Shown here: one piece after another, positions 34,901 to 42,341 of the stretch | How positions within the stretch are numbered: the first letter of the stretch is position 1 | How the letters are laid out: the number at the start of each line of letters is the position of its first letter | Assembly: GCA_002427815.1 (NCBI GenBank) | Contig: DIZF01000012.1 | Span: forward strand, 62,001 to 126,000 | Source of the DNA: Ramlibacter tataouinensis | Lineage (GTDB): Bacteria > Pseudomonadota > Gammaproteobacteria > Burkholderiales > Burkholderiaceae_C | Direction: 5' to 3' | Length of the DNA: 64,000 bases | Notes under the pieces: generated by a model | Told to the model about the DNA's origin: nothing | What the model saw: only the letters and a program-made list of their open reading frames with translations | The model's database searches: none | Translations under genes and position numbers: made by a program

Positions 34901-35827
34901 GGACGATGCGATGCGGTCGTAGAGACGTGCATCGGCGTCGCTCGCCTGCAGCTCTTGAAGCGTCGTCCGGCGGTAGGCACCGGCACGATCGAGCACGCGT
35001 TGCACCGACTCGGCCCGGCGGTACTTCGTTGCCAAGTCCATGCAATCGAGCCGGGATTTCGCGACGCCCGTGACCCAGGCTATGGTGCTCGAGGCACCTG
35101 GCTCGAGGGTGAACGGAACGCGGATCGCAGCCACCGCGTCGAGCACCGCTCCGGCACTGCCGGATAACGCGGCATTGCTGTGCAAGGCCTGCGGGTCGGC
35201 GCTGTTGCGGCCGCGGCCGATGAAGCGCATGCGATCCGTCTCGTACGAGATTTCTCCGGCGTCCGCAGCGCCAGTCGACGCCAGATGGAAGAGCCAGGGC
35301 GTGGGGTCGCCCGGCGCGCTCGGGCGACGGGTGGCGAGGATCGCGTTGAGCGCAGAGTCGATTTCGGTCTCGACAAAGAGCTTGCTGAACGCAAGGTGCG
35401 TGGAATCGGTGGCCGGCTCGGCCAGCACGATCTCGGCAAAACTGGTGGCGGCCAGCGTTCTGCGCCGGGCGGAAAGGTTCGTGATACGGACGCGGCGCAA
35501 TTCGACGTCATCATCGGACGAGATCGCGATCTCGGTGCGGGTCTCGATCTGATGCCGCCGGCACGAGAATATCGCCGATTCCGCGCCGAACCTTGTTTCG
35601 TATGCGTCCGGCGACTGCAATGTCGGCTGCAAGGCGGTCGACCACACGGCGCCGTCGGCGCAGTCGCGCAGATAGCAGAACGCTCCCCAATTGTCGAGCG
35701 TCGCGTCTTCGAGCCATCGGGTCAGCGCGAGGCAGTTCCGTCGGCTGTAACCGCCGCCGGCTGCGGTGACCATCACGTGGTAGCAGCCGTTGGAAAGCAG
35801 CTTCACGTCCGGTGCAGGAGTCGTCAT
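31970..35827 (-). CDS. GH94-family glycoside phosphorylase (NdvB C-terminal-like)
   Basis: This 1285-residue soluble protein matches the C-terminal half of cyclic beta-1,2-glucan synthases and the 1,2-beta-oligoglucan phosphorylases. It has two beta-sandwich carbohydrate-binding parts (about 1-280 and 500-760) and a helical barrel (about 800-1180). The barrel carries GFRDQLQDVMAL, THCSDDYLWLP and GSGDWNDGMN near residue 965, where the GH94 catalytic aspartate sits. PGYIQGYVPGVRENGGQYTHA follows. It lacks the N-terminal membrane glycosyltransferase part of NdvB. It likely releases glucose-1-phosphate from a beta-glucan using phosphate. It is first in the ten-gene operon. The ATG at 35827 replaces a TTG two codons upstream. 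Confidence 0.88.
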   Translation of the reverse strand: MTTPAPDVKLLSNGCYHVMVTAAGGGYSRRNCLALTRWLEDATLDNWGAFCYLRDCADGAVWSTALQPTLQSPDAYETRFGAESAIFSCRRHQIETRTEIAISSDDDVELRRVRITNLSARRRTLAATSFAEIVLAEPATDSTHLAFSKLFVETEIDSALNAILATRRPSAPGDPTPWLFHLASTGAADAGEISYETDRMRFIGRGRNSADPQALHSNAALSGSAGAVLDAVAAIRVPFTLEPGASSTIAWVTGVAKSRLDCMDLATKYRRAESVQRVLDRAGAYRRTTLQELQASDADARLYDRIASSIIYAGAALRGDAGAVRDNRRGQSGLWGFGISGDHPIVLLQMADPDRIQLVRQLVQAHAYWRAYGIRCALVITSSPVDDHQPALFDQIKQSLASAPGHDGLDPAGGIFLLDNLHLDDGDRMLLQSVARVAISDGAGTLAEQVERILGTAGTAHATVTRAAAAAAAPEVARPPPQGETLLACNGLGGFTPDGREYVITTSALQMTPAPWVNVLANPDFGTLVSESGSATTWSENAHEFRLTPWSNDPVADANTEAFYIRDDASGRFWSPTLLPTRGAGPFVTRHGFGYSIFEHSEEGIDSQLCMYVAIDSPVKFSVLKLRNRSDRIRRLSVTGYLDWVLGDERAKTLMQVVTELDPETGALLARNSYNTDFAGRTAFFDVDAAPREVCGDRGDFFGRCGTLAAPAALAQTQLSGRVGAALDPCAALRVAFELAPWEERELVFRLGAGKTAESARDLVRQGRTAGAASAALAAVRSYWQQTLGAVQVQTPDASLNALANGWLIYQVIASRLWGRTAFYQSSGAFGFRDQLQDVMALVHAQPGLMREHLLRCASRQFPEGDVQHWWHPPSGKGVRTHCSDDYLWLPLATCHYVEATGDAGVLDEPCHFVEGRPLKDGEQSNYELPQVSEQVASLYEHCARSIRHGLRYGEHGLPLMGSGDWNDGMNLVGVGGRGESVWLGFFLVSVLAGFAPLARRHGDAEFAGLCEGEARRLRLHLEASGWDGAWYRRGWFDDGTPLGSSSGTECQIDSIAQSWAVLSGAASAERAHSAMDAVDRRLVHRDTRLVQLLEPPFDRSKPSPGYIQGYVPGVRENGGQYTHAAVWAALAFAALGDTERAWQLFGLLNPVSHASSDGDTSRYQVEPYVVAGDVYAFAPHAGRGGWTWYTGSAGWMYRLLVESLLGLGRSGNQLRVRPLLPKDWAGFTVDYRFGASTYEIACRKAESVATAGIAVDGQVTLDDTIAMVDDGRRHSVAVGVWREE

Positions 35828-35849
35828 CCACAAGATGCTAGCCAGCCGA

Positions 35850-35861
35850 CGCCACGTGGCG
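35850..35861. promoter_or_regulatory. 12-bp perfect palindrome upstream of the glucan operon
   Basis: CGCCACGTGGCG lies 22 bases before the GH94 start in the 272-base divergent gap (35828-36099). Its position could suit an operator or 5' leader element. Nothing else convincing, no FNR-type site and no strong -35/-10 pair, was seen in this gap. Confidence 0.3.
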
Positions 35862-36099
35862 CAAGGGGACGACCGCCCTCATCGCGGTAGGAACTGTCCC
35901 ACGGCAATCACGGGGGAGCGGCGTGCAAACGCAGGCTGGCGATTGCATGAGCATAGTCCGGCGAGCCGAATACCGCTGAGCCGGCAACCAGTGCGCTGGC
36001 GCCTGCCGCAACCACCTGTTACGCGCTGCGTTGGGGTTTGCCTTCGGATGGGCCACAGGGAAGGCGAGAGCGCCCACAATGGGCCATACGAGGCCAATC

Positions 36100-37158
36100 A
36101 TGAATGCCGGTTATCTCAATCCCCTGTATCTGCTGCCGTTCGACCATCGACATTCGTACGTGTCCGGCATGTTCGGTTTCAAGCCGCCGCTCGCGCAGGC
36201 GGAGCATGACAAGGTCGTCGACAGCAAACAGGTCATCTACGAAGGCTTCAAGCAGGCGCTGGCGCAGGGAGTGCCGACAGAATGTGCCGGCATCCTCGTT
36301 GACGAGGAATTTGGCGCCGACATCCTGCGCGATGCGGTGGCGCACGGATATGTCACCGCGCTGTCGGTCGAGAAGAGCGGATCGGAGGAGTTCGAGTTCG
36401 AGTACGGTGCGGCGTTCGCGGAACACATCCGGCTATTCAGTCCGACTTTCGCGAAAGTCCTGGTGCGCTACAACCCGCAAGGCGATGCGGCGCTCAATGG
36501 GCGCCAGACGGCCCGGCTGAAGGAGCTCTCCGATTTCTGCCGGAGAGCGGGGCCGCGATTCATGTTCGAGTTGCTGGTGCCGCCGACTCCCGCACAAATG
36601 GCACGAGTGCAAGGAAACCAGCAGACTTACGATTCAGACGTGCGTCCGGGACTGATGATGCAGACACTGCGGACTCTGCAGGACGCGGGCGTCGAACCCG
36701 ATATCTGGAAGATCGAAGGGCTCGATCGCCGGGAGGATTGCGAGCGATTGGTCGAGACTGCGCGCCGCGACGGCCGGCGCGAGGTCTCCTGCATCGTGCT
36801 GGGCCGCGGCGCCGACGAAAAGAAGGTCGTGGCCTGGCTCGAGACCGCCGCCGCGGTGACGGGTTTCATTGGCTTCGCAGTCGGACGCACGTCGTTCTGG
36901 GATGCGGTCAAGGACTTCGAGGCCAAGAGGGCGACGCGGCAGGAAGCCGTCTCGCGAATCGCCCAGCGCTACCTGGAATGGGTGGCTGTCTTCCGGCGAG
37001 CCGCTACACGCGACCATCTCGAAGACCTCATGGACGAGGCGGGCGCGGAAAGCTTTCCTGCCAGCGATGCCCCAGCCGTTACCCCACGCCGCAAGCCCGT
37101 TTCGCCGAATCCCGATGCCGGGCCGGCGGACAGGGCGATGGGGCGGGACCATCCATGA
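36100..37158 (+). CDS. DUF2090-domain aldolase-like protein
   Basis: This 352-residue protein resembles the C-terminal DUF2090 domain of IolC-type proteins, which has a TIM-barrel aldolase fold. Evidence includes LYLLPFDHRHSYVSGMFGF at the start, GILVDEEFGADILRDA, VLVRYNPQGDAALN, FELLVPPTP, PDIWKIEGLDRREDCE and FAVGRTSFWDAVKDF. No kinase domain is attached. It may cleave or epimerise a phosphorylated sugar; the actual substrate is unknown. The ATG at 36100 (GAGG upstream) is preferred over one at 36079. It is divergent from the glucan operon and may share its control. The last 35 residues are Pro-rich and poorly conserved in appearance. Confidence 0.72.
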   Translation: MNAGYLNPLYLLPFDHRHSYVSGMFGFKPPLAQAEHDKVVDSKQVIYEGFKQALAQGVPTECAGILVDEEFGADILRDAVAHGYVTALSVEKSGSEEFEFEYGAAFAEHIRLFSPTFAKVLVRYNPQGDAALNGRQTARLKELSDFCRRAGPRFMFELLVPPTPAQMARVQGNQQTYDSDVRPGLMMQTLRTLQDAGVEPDIWKIEGLDRREDCERLVETARRDGRREVSCIVLGRGADEKKVVAWLETAAAVTGFIGFAVGRTSFWDAVKDFEAKRATRQEAVSRIAQRYLEWVAVFRRAATRDHLEDLMDEAGAESFPASDAPAVTPRRKPVSPNPDAGPADRAMGRDHP

Positions 37159-37181
37159 GCAGCCCGGTTTTTTCAACCTGA

Positions 37182-37373
37182 CGCAGCCGCGACCGGGCGA
37201 CCGCCGACCGCCTGGAAGACCTGAATGACGTCTACCGGCTGTTCCGCTGCCGCACGATCATGAACTGCACCGAGGTCTGCCCCAAGGGCCTGGCCCCGTC
37301 CCGCGCCATCGTGAAGATCACGGCGGGCGACCGCCAAAAGTCCGATTTGAGAGATACAATGCCGCGTCGTTGA
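37182..37373 (+). pseudogene. 3' fragment of sdhB (succinate dehydrogenase iron-sulfur subunit)
   Basis: Reading frame +, from 37182, encodes RDRATADRLEDLNDVYRL followed by FRCRTIMNCTEVCPKGL and APSRAIVKI. This is the C-terminus of SdhB with the last two cluster cysteines of the Cys-x-x-x-Cys-Pro type. A stop at 37179 precedes it and no start or upstream cluster motifs exist, so only about 47 of some 235 residues remain. After the conserved end it runs 17 more codons to a stop at 37371. It is a clear remnant of a deleted or rearranged sdh gene, left in the gap between two convergent genes. Confidence 0.85.
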
Positions 37374-37383
37374 CATTCGTCAA
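37370..37383 (+). promoter_or_regulatory. FNR/FixK-type palindrome before candidate small RNA
   Basis: TTGAC-ATTC-GTCAA fits the TTGA(T/C)-N4-(A/G)TCAA consensus, and the symmetry extends to CG...CG on both sides. A CATGCT hexamer at 37405-37410 is centred 31 bases downstream, as in the other FNR-type promoters of this window. That places a transcription start near 37418. No protein-coding gene follows on this strand before the terminator. Confidence 0.55.
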
Positions 37384-37417
37384 CGGCAAATCCGCAAACC
37401 GGAGCATGCTTCACGTA

Positions 37418-37496
37418 TTGCAAGGTGTCTCCTCGGCGGGGTTCTCCAGCCCGCCCCTCCCGCCCCCTGTCGCAGGCAAGCCGCAGGGGGTTTTTT
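37418..37496 (+). ncRNA. Candidate FNR-controlled small RNA
   Basis: Between the predicted start near 37418 and the strong terminator at 37496 lies about 80 bases with no reading frame. The sequence can form a first hairpin (GGCGGG at 37435-37440 with CCCGCC at 37450-37455) and then the terminator stem. Size, promoter and terminator together look like an independent small RNA gene. Its direction points towards the converging DedA-PAP2 gene. No known RNA family is recognised, and the promoter -10 is weak, so this remains a candidate. Confidence 0.42.
37463..37496 (+). terminator. Rho-independent terminator
   Basis: CCCCCTG at 37463-37469 pairs with CAGGGGG at 37484-37490 and is followed directly by six T residues. 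This is the clearest intrinsic terminator in the window. It would end plus-strand transcripts from the DUF2090 gene and the candidate small RNA, before the oppositely oriented DedA-PAP2-LssY gene. Confidence 0.88.
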
Positions 37497-37511
37497 ATGC
37501 CCGGTCGCGGC

Positions 37512-39515
37512 TCAGGGACACAGTGCCAGCACGGTCTTTGGCTGGCCTGGTTCGCGCGATTGCTCCTGCCGGCGCACGTCGCCCGGCAGCTGCGCCGCAA
37601 ACGCGGTGGGCGACAAGATCACGGGACGCAAGCCCAGACCTCGAAAGTGCAAACCGGGCACGTGAATCTGGCGGTAGACCGCCCCGTACCAGACCGGCAG
37701 CCCGGCTGCTTCGGCGCCCGTGGCGTCCACCTGTACGTTGGAATGCCACAGGCGCAACACTTCCCGTTCATCGGGCCGCCCGGCGGTCGGCCGCACGAAG
37801 GCCAGATCGGAGCGATTGCCCCGGTCGAACCGGGGCAGGACCGGCAGATCCGCCAATGGCGCGTGCGGTGCGAGCCACTCCAGGGTGCTCTGCAGTGACC
37901 AGGCCGGAGCCGGTTGCCAGCCCGATGCGGCCAGCCGTGCACCAAGGTCCGCCTCGCCGCAGGCCCATTGCACACCGAATGGTTCCTCCGGAACGCCGGC
38001 AACGTCCAGACGCCGATCCGGCAGCGCGCGCCAGCCCTGGGACAGCCACTCGCTGCGTGAGATCACGTGCAGCCGATCCGTGGCCGCATACCGTTTCAGA
38101 TCCGCGGCGGATCTCATCTGGGACCACGCGCCGCCGAAGACCAGCAGCGACACGGCAACGACGAGCATGAGTTGGCGAGGCCGGAAATCCTCCTGCACCC
38201 CGCGCTGGGTGTAGACCATGGACACCAGCGCGATCCAGGCCAACGCGAGCGCGATTCCGCCGATGACGTCGGACAGCCAGTGAGCGCCGAGGTACAAGCG
38301 TGAAAACGCGACCAGCGTCACATAAACACCGGTCACGGCGGCTATGGCCAGACGGGTTGCCATCGGCTGGCGCCGGGACAGCAGGAATGCCAGAAACCCC
38401 AGCATCACCGTGCTCACCACGGCATGGCCGCTGGGAAACGAAAATCGCTCCACGCCGGTGTAGAGCTCGAGCGGACGGCGGCGCCCCAGCGTGAACTTGA
38501 GCAGTTGCACCAGCACCTCGCCGAATGCCGTGACGCCGATCCAGTACACCGCGGTGTGCCAGCTGCGGCGCCACGACAGCCACAGCGTCACCACAATCGC
38601 CAGCGGCAACAGCACGCCGACACTGCCCATCTCGGTGACGACGATCATCAGCCGGTCGACGGATGCGGTGCGGACCTGCTGCAGAAAATGGAAGACCGCC
38701 AGATCCACCTGCAGCAGCGTGTCGCGCGACAGCACGTCCTCCAGCACACCGAAGAACAGCCAGCCGGCCGCCAGCAGCAGCACGGTTCCCAGCAGCAATG
38801 CGGGCGAGTTGGGGCGGGCGGGGTCCAGCAGCGCCAGCGTCAGGCGCGCCAGCAGGGTGCTGTGCTGCCGCGAGCGGGCCACAGCGTGGTCGCGCATGCG
38901 CTGGACCCAGGGAACGGCAAAGCGCAGCGCGGTCGTCACCAGCCAGACCACCGACCAGACCACCACGGCCAGCAGCAGCACGATGACCGCCAGCCGGCCG
39001 CTCACGGCCTCGGCCACATGCAGCGAAGCGCCGAACAGCACGCCCGGCAGGATGTGCACCGGCGCCCACAGCATGGCCGAAAGAATGTTGACGGTATAGA
39101 AGCGGCTGCGTGGCATGTGGCCGAAGCCGGCCAGCAAAGGCACGAAGGAGCGCACCGGTGCGGCAAAGCGGGCCAGCAGAATGCTCTTGCCGCCGTGGCG
39201 GGCCAGGAACGCCTCGCCATGGGCGAGCGCCTGGCTGTAGCGCCGGAACAGCGACCAGCCCCTGATACTGGCCTCACGCGCCCGCCCGAGCTCGTAGCTC
39301 AGGCCGTCGCCGAGCACCGCGCCGCAGATGGCCGCGGCCAGGGTGATCCAGAGTTCGAGCGCGCCAGTGCCGATCAGTGCACCGGCGCCGAACATCACGA
39401 TGGCCGCCGGAACCAGGCCGCCGACGATGGCCAGTGACTCGGCGCAGGCGACCAGGAACACGGCAAGCAGGGCCACATGCGGATGCGCACCGATCACGTC
39501 CAGCAAGGATTGCAT
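37512..39515 (-). CDS. DedA-PAP2-LssY multidomain membrane protein
   Basis: The 667-residue inner-membrane protein joins three domains. Residues about 1-200 are DedA/VTT-like (PAAIVMFGAGALIGTG, then LARFAAPVRSFVPLLAGFG). About 260-450 is a type 2 phosphatidic acid phosphatase with KFTLGRRRP, FPSGHAVVSTVML and SRLYLGAHWLSDV, the three catalytic blocks. About 470-667 is an LssY-like soluble domain. The combination is known in proteobacteria and suggests turnover or transport of lipid-linked phosphates, such as undecaprenyl or phosphatidyl phosphates. It is a single gene, convergent with the small RNA candidate. Confidence 0.88.
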   Translation of the reverse strand: MQSLLDVIGAHPHVALLAVFLVACAESLAIVGGLVPAAIVMFGAGALIGTGALELWITLAAAICGAVLGDGLSYELGRAREASIRGWSLFRRYSQALAHGEAFLARHGGKSILLARFAAPVRSFVPLLAGFGHMPRSRFYTVNILSAMLWAPVHILPGVLFGASLHVAEAVSGRLAVIVLLLAVVVWSVVWLVTTALRFAVPWVQRMRDHAVARSRQHSTLLARLTLALLDPARPNSPALLLGTVLLLAAGWLFFGVLEDVLSRDTLLQVDLAVFHFLQQVRTASVDRLMIVVTEMGSVGVLLPLAIVVTLWLSWRRSWHTAVYWIGVTAFGEVLVQLLKFTLGRRRPLELYTGVERFSFPSGHAVVSTVMLGFLAFLLSRRQPMATRLAIAAVTGVYVTLVAFSRLYLGAHWLSDVIGGIALALAWIALVSMVYTQRGVQEDFRPRQLMLVVAVSLLVFGGAWSQMRSAADLKRYAATDRLHVISRSEWLSQGWRALPDRRLDVAGVPEEPFGVQWACGEADLGARLAASGWQPAPAWSLQSTLEWLAPHAPLADLPVLPRFDRGNRSDLAFVRPTAGRPDEREVLRLWHSNVQVDATGAEAAGLPVWYGAVYRQIHVPGLHFRGLGLRPVILSPTAFAAQLPGDVRRQEQSREPGQPKTVLALCP

Positions 39516-39579
39516 TTAGCCTTTCAAATGGCCGGCCCGCACCGGCCGCACCAGGGTCAATGCAGCTGGCGGTTGCAGG

Positions 39580-40539
39580 TCAATGCAGATGGCCGGTGCC
39601 GTCCCTGAGTTGCTGCATCAGCGCCGTCATGTCCGTCACGGAGAGGCCTGACCGGTTCAGGCCGGAGTTCATGAAATCCCGGATCGCCGTCGTCAGCCCG
39701 GCGCCGCCGGCATCCGGCGGCATCATGCCGGACCCCGCTCCTCCTGCGCCCATCATGCCACCACCTGTCGTCACGGTGCCCCCCGCCGACATGCCGCCGC
39801 CCATGGTCACCGGGGTGCCGGCCGCCTTGCCGTCGATCACGCCGTCGGAGGCATCGCTCATCATCGCAGTGACGAAGCTCGACGAGCTCGCCATGCCGGC
39901 GCCCCTGGCGTACTGGGACATCGCGGCCAGGGTGATGCCGTAATTCATCATGTCCGGCGTCGCGCCGGCGCCGGACCCGGGCACCAGCGGATTGATCGGC
40001 TGGGTATGAATGATGTCGTGCACCATGTAGTAGTTGCCCACCGCCGCATTGGCGGCGGCGATGTTGGCGTCGGTCAGTCCGCCGGCCATGTGCTGGGCCA
40101 TCGCCTGCGCCATCGCGGTGAGCGGCGTCACGGCAACGCCGTTCACGGTGGCGCCGGCGGCGATCGTCGGCAGCACCGCGGTCATGATGTCGCCGGGCGC
40201 CATCGCCATCGGAGCGCCGGTGGCCTCGTCGGTGTAGGTCCCGCCGTTCATCTGCAGCATGACCGGGCCGGCGTAACTGCCCATGGGCATGGTGAAGGCA
40301 CCGTTCGCGTCGGTGACCGCGCTCGCAAGCTGCGCGCCCACGGTGCCGCCGTTCAGCGCGAAAGCCTGGACCGTGGCGCCGCTCACCGGCCCCTTGACCA
40401 CGCTGCCGCTCATGGTGCCTTGAGCGGACGGCGTTGCGGCATCAATGCTGCTGCCGCCGCCGCCGCATCCGGCCACCAGCAATGCGGCCGCGGCCGTCAG
40501 GGCCAGTGGGAAGAATCTGGAAAGGTACTTGTGTGTCAT
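39580..40539 (-). CDS. Gly/Met-rich lipoprotein with Ig-like N-terminal domain (paralog 1)
   Basis: The 319-residue protein has a lipoprotein signal with the lipobox LVAGC (Cys25), followed by a GGGG linker. Residues about 42-120 form a carboxypeptidase-regulatory-like beta domain (GSVVKGPVSGATVQAF, then TDANGAFTMPMGSYAGPVMLQ). A helical part (NPLVPGSGAGA and MNYGITLAAMSQYAR) and a Gly/Met-rich stretch follow. It should be anchored to a membrane in the periplasm or at the cell surface. It lies 28 bases after a paralog of the same plan. Function unknown; the DUF6502-like gene heads the operon. Confidence 0.82.
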   Translation of the reverse strand: MTHKYLSRFFPLALTAAAALLVAGCGGGGSSIDAATPSAQGTMSGSVVKGPVSGATVQAFALNGGTVGAQLASAVTDANGAFTMPMGSYAGPVMLQMNGGTYTDEATGAPMAMAPGDIMTAVLPTIAAGATVNGVAVTPLTAMAQAMAQHMAGGLTDANIAAANAAVGNYYMVHDIIHTQPINPLVPGSGAGATPDMMNYGITLAAMSQYARGAGMASSSSFVTAMMSDASDGVIDGKAAGTPVTMGGGMSAGGTVTTGGGMMGAGGAGSGMMPPDAGGAGLTTAIRDFMNSGLNRSGLSVTDMTALMQQLRDGTGHLH

Positions 40540-40567
40540 GGCAATCTCCCGTTGAAAAAGTGTGTGA

Positions 40568-41461
40568 TCAGAATTGGCCGCCGGAGCTGGACATCTTTTG
40601 CGCGAGCGGCGCCACGTCAGCGGCCGTGAGGCCGGAAAGGTTCGCGGGCGACATCGCGAAATTGGTCATCGCCGTGGCCAGGCCGCTGGTCCCGGCGGTG
40701 GGGGACATCGTTGGGTTTCCCATCATCCCGCCCATCGAGATCGGACCCGAGCCCCTGCGGCCGTTCATCATTCCGTCGGACGCGTCGCTCATCATGGCGG
40801 TCACCAAATCCGAGCTATTGGCCATGTTGAGCGACTTGGCGTACTGCGACATCGCCGCGAGCGTCATGCCGTAGTTGCGCGCGTCCGGACCGGCGCCGGC
40901 GCCCGAGCCCGGCACCAGCGGATTCATCGGCTGGACATGCAGGATGTCACTGACCGAGAAGTAATTGCCCATGGCCGTATTGGCGGCAGCAATGTTGGCG
41001 TCCGTCATGCCGCCGGTCAGCTGCTGCGCGCGGGTCTGGGCCATGGACGTGACCGGGGTGACCTGTATGCCGCTGATGGTCGCGCCGCTGGCAACCGATG
41101 GCAGCACGGCTGTCATCACATCACCGGCCGCCATGGTCATGAGCGCGCCGGTGGCTTCGTCCCTGTAGGTTCCGGCGCTGGCCTGGAGCATCACCGGGCC
41201 GGTGTAAGAGGCCACGGCCATGGTGAAGTTGCCGTTGGCATCGGTCGTGGCGGAACCGATCTGCGCGCCGGGCTGGCCGGCGCTGACCGCATAGGCGATG
41301 ACGGTCGCGTTGGCCGTCGGGCCCTTGATCACCGAACCGCTGATGCCCGTGCCGCCGGAGCCGACGTCGATGCCGCCGCCGCCTCCACACGCGGTCTCCA
41401 TTAGCAACGTCATGGCGATCGCGCCGAGCAGCGGGATTCTGGAATGGTGGGACCTGGACAT
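40568..41461 (-). CDS. Gly/Met-rich lipoprotein with Ig-like N-terminal domain (paralog 2)
   Basis: The 297-residue protein is a lipoprotein (lipobox TAC with Cys25, then GGGGG) with the same order of parts as its neighbour: GSVIKGPTANATVIAYAVSAG, TDANGNFTMAVASYTGPVML, NPLVPGSGAGAGPDARNYGM and a Met/Gly-rich tail. The two are tandem duplicates that have diverged moderately. The ATG at 41461 has AAGGAGTTCC before it; an upstream in-frame start would spoil the signal peptide. It probably shares the FNR-type promoter of the DUF6502-like gene 35 bases upstream. Function unknown. Confidence 0.82.
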   Translation of the reverse strand: MSRSHHSRIPLLGAIAMTLLMETACGGGGGIDVGSGGTGISGSVIKGPTANATVIAYAVSAGQPGAQIGSATTDANGNFTMAVASYTGPVMLQASAGTYRDEATGALMTMAAGDVMTAVLPSVASGATISGIQVTPVTSMAQTRAQQLTGGMTDANIAAANTAMGNYFSVSDILHVQPMNPLVPGSGAGAGPDARNYGMTLAAMSQYAKSLNMANSSDLVTAMMSDASDGMMNGRRGSGPISMGGMMGNPTMSPTAGTSGLATAMTNFAMSPANLSGLTAADVAPLAQKMSSSGGQF

Positions 41462-41495
41462 CTGGGAACTCCTTGAAGGTGGTTGGGCGAGCGGA

Positions 41496-42326
41496 TTACG
41501 GCTTGAGATCCGGTGCGTGATAGAAATACATGCCGACGCGGACACGATGCTCCGCGCCGTCCTGGCCCGTGTCCTTGTCGCTCAATGCGGTGGCCTTGCG
41601 GACAATATCGTGAAACGCGCCTTGCCAGACCTTGCGGGCCAGGGCGCTCATCTGTTCGACCGACTGCGGTCGCAGGTTGTTGGCGTAGATGCTTTGCTCC
41701 AGCATCGGCGGTGTCGCGCCCAGCACGTTTTGTACGGCGGCGGCGAGGTGGTCCCCGACGTTGTCGGACAGCAGTTGCAGCATCTCTGGCGTTCCGTCCC
41801 GGGGAACGAATGCGTCGGCGCAAAGGCGCACCCGGTCGTCCGCGTCCGCCGACCTGCCCTCGACCAGTTCGGCAACGCCAAGCCGCACCAGTTCCTGCAG
41901 CACCGTGCGCGGGTGCACGTCGTTCGACACGGATGCAGCCAGCGCCTCGAATGTTCCGGGGCCGCCCTTGCGCTCGAGCACCAGGGGGCGTCCCTTGGCG
42001 TCGCAGTATGCGGGATCGGTGGACCAACGGGTAAACAGGGTCATCACCGCGCCGAAGGTCTTGGCCTGCGGACGGGGCCGCCCCGCCGAGCGCCACTCGC
42101 GCACGTCCTTGCGATGGATGCCGGTCAAGGTGCTGACGCTCGAGTCGCTGATGCGGATGGCGTTGTCCAGCAGGACGGCGGGGGCCACCTCGAGCAGGGC
42201 CTTCTTGAGTTCGATCGAAAGCCGCTGGTAAGTCACTCCCTCGCGCAACAGCAGCGGCAGCAGCGGCGTCAGCACCTGCATGGCGGCGGCAAGGGTCAGG
42301 TCAGCGCGTGATTCGGAAGAGGACAT
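41496..42326 (-). CDS. DUF6502-like protein
   Basis: The 276-residue soluble protein has the pattern of DUF6502: an N-terminal TPLLPLLLREGVTYQRLSIELKKALLEVA, then a winged-helix-like part (RISDSSVSTLTGIHRKDVREWRS, about 60-85) and a helical C-terminus ending GMYFYHAPDLKP. The helix-turn-helix-like portion suggests DNA binding, but this is inference. It starts 16 bases downstream of the predicted FNR-controlled transcription start and is followed by the two lipoprotein genes. A member of the same promoter group as the Cus operon and nrfHA. Confidence 0.7.
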   Translation of the reverse strand: MSSSESRADLTLAAAMQVLTPLLPLLLREGVTYQRLSIELKKALLEVAPAVLLDNAIRISDSSVSTLTGIHRKDVREWRSAGRPRPQAKTFGAVMTLFTRWSTDPAYCDAKGRPLVLERKGGPGTFEALAASVSNDVHPRTVLQELVRLGVAELVEGRSADADDRVRLCADAFVPRDGTPEMLQLLSDNVGDHLAAAVQNVLGATPPMLEQSIYANNLRPQSVEQMSALARKVWQGAFHDIVRKATALSDKDTGQDGAEHRVRVGMYFYHAPDLKP

Positions 42327-42341
42327 GGTCTCGCATGGCTT

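Noticed and set aside
37600..38170. Plus-strand frames in the DedA-PAP2-LssY gene
   Set aside because: Shadow of a well-supported minus-strand protein with all three PAP2 motifs.
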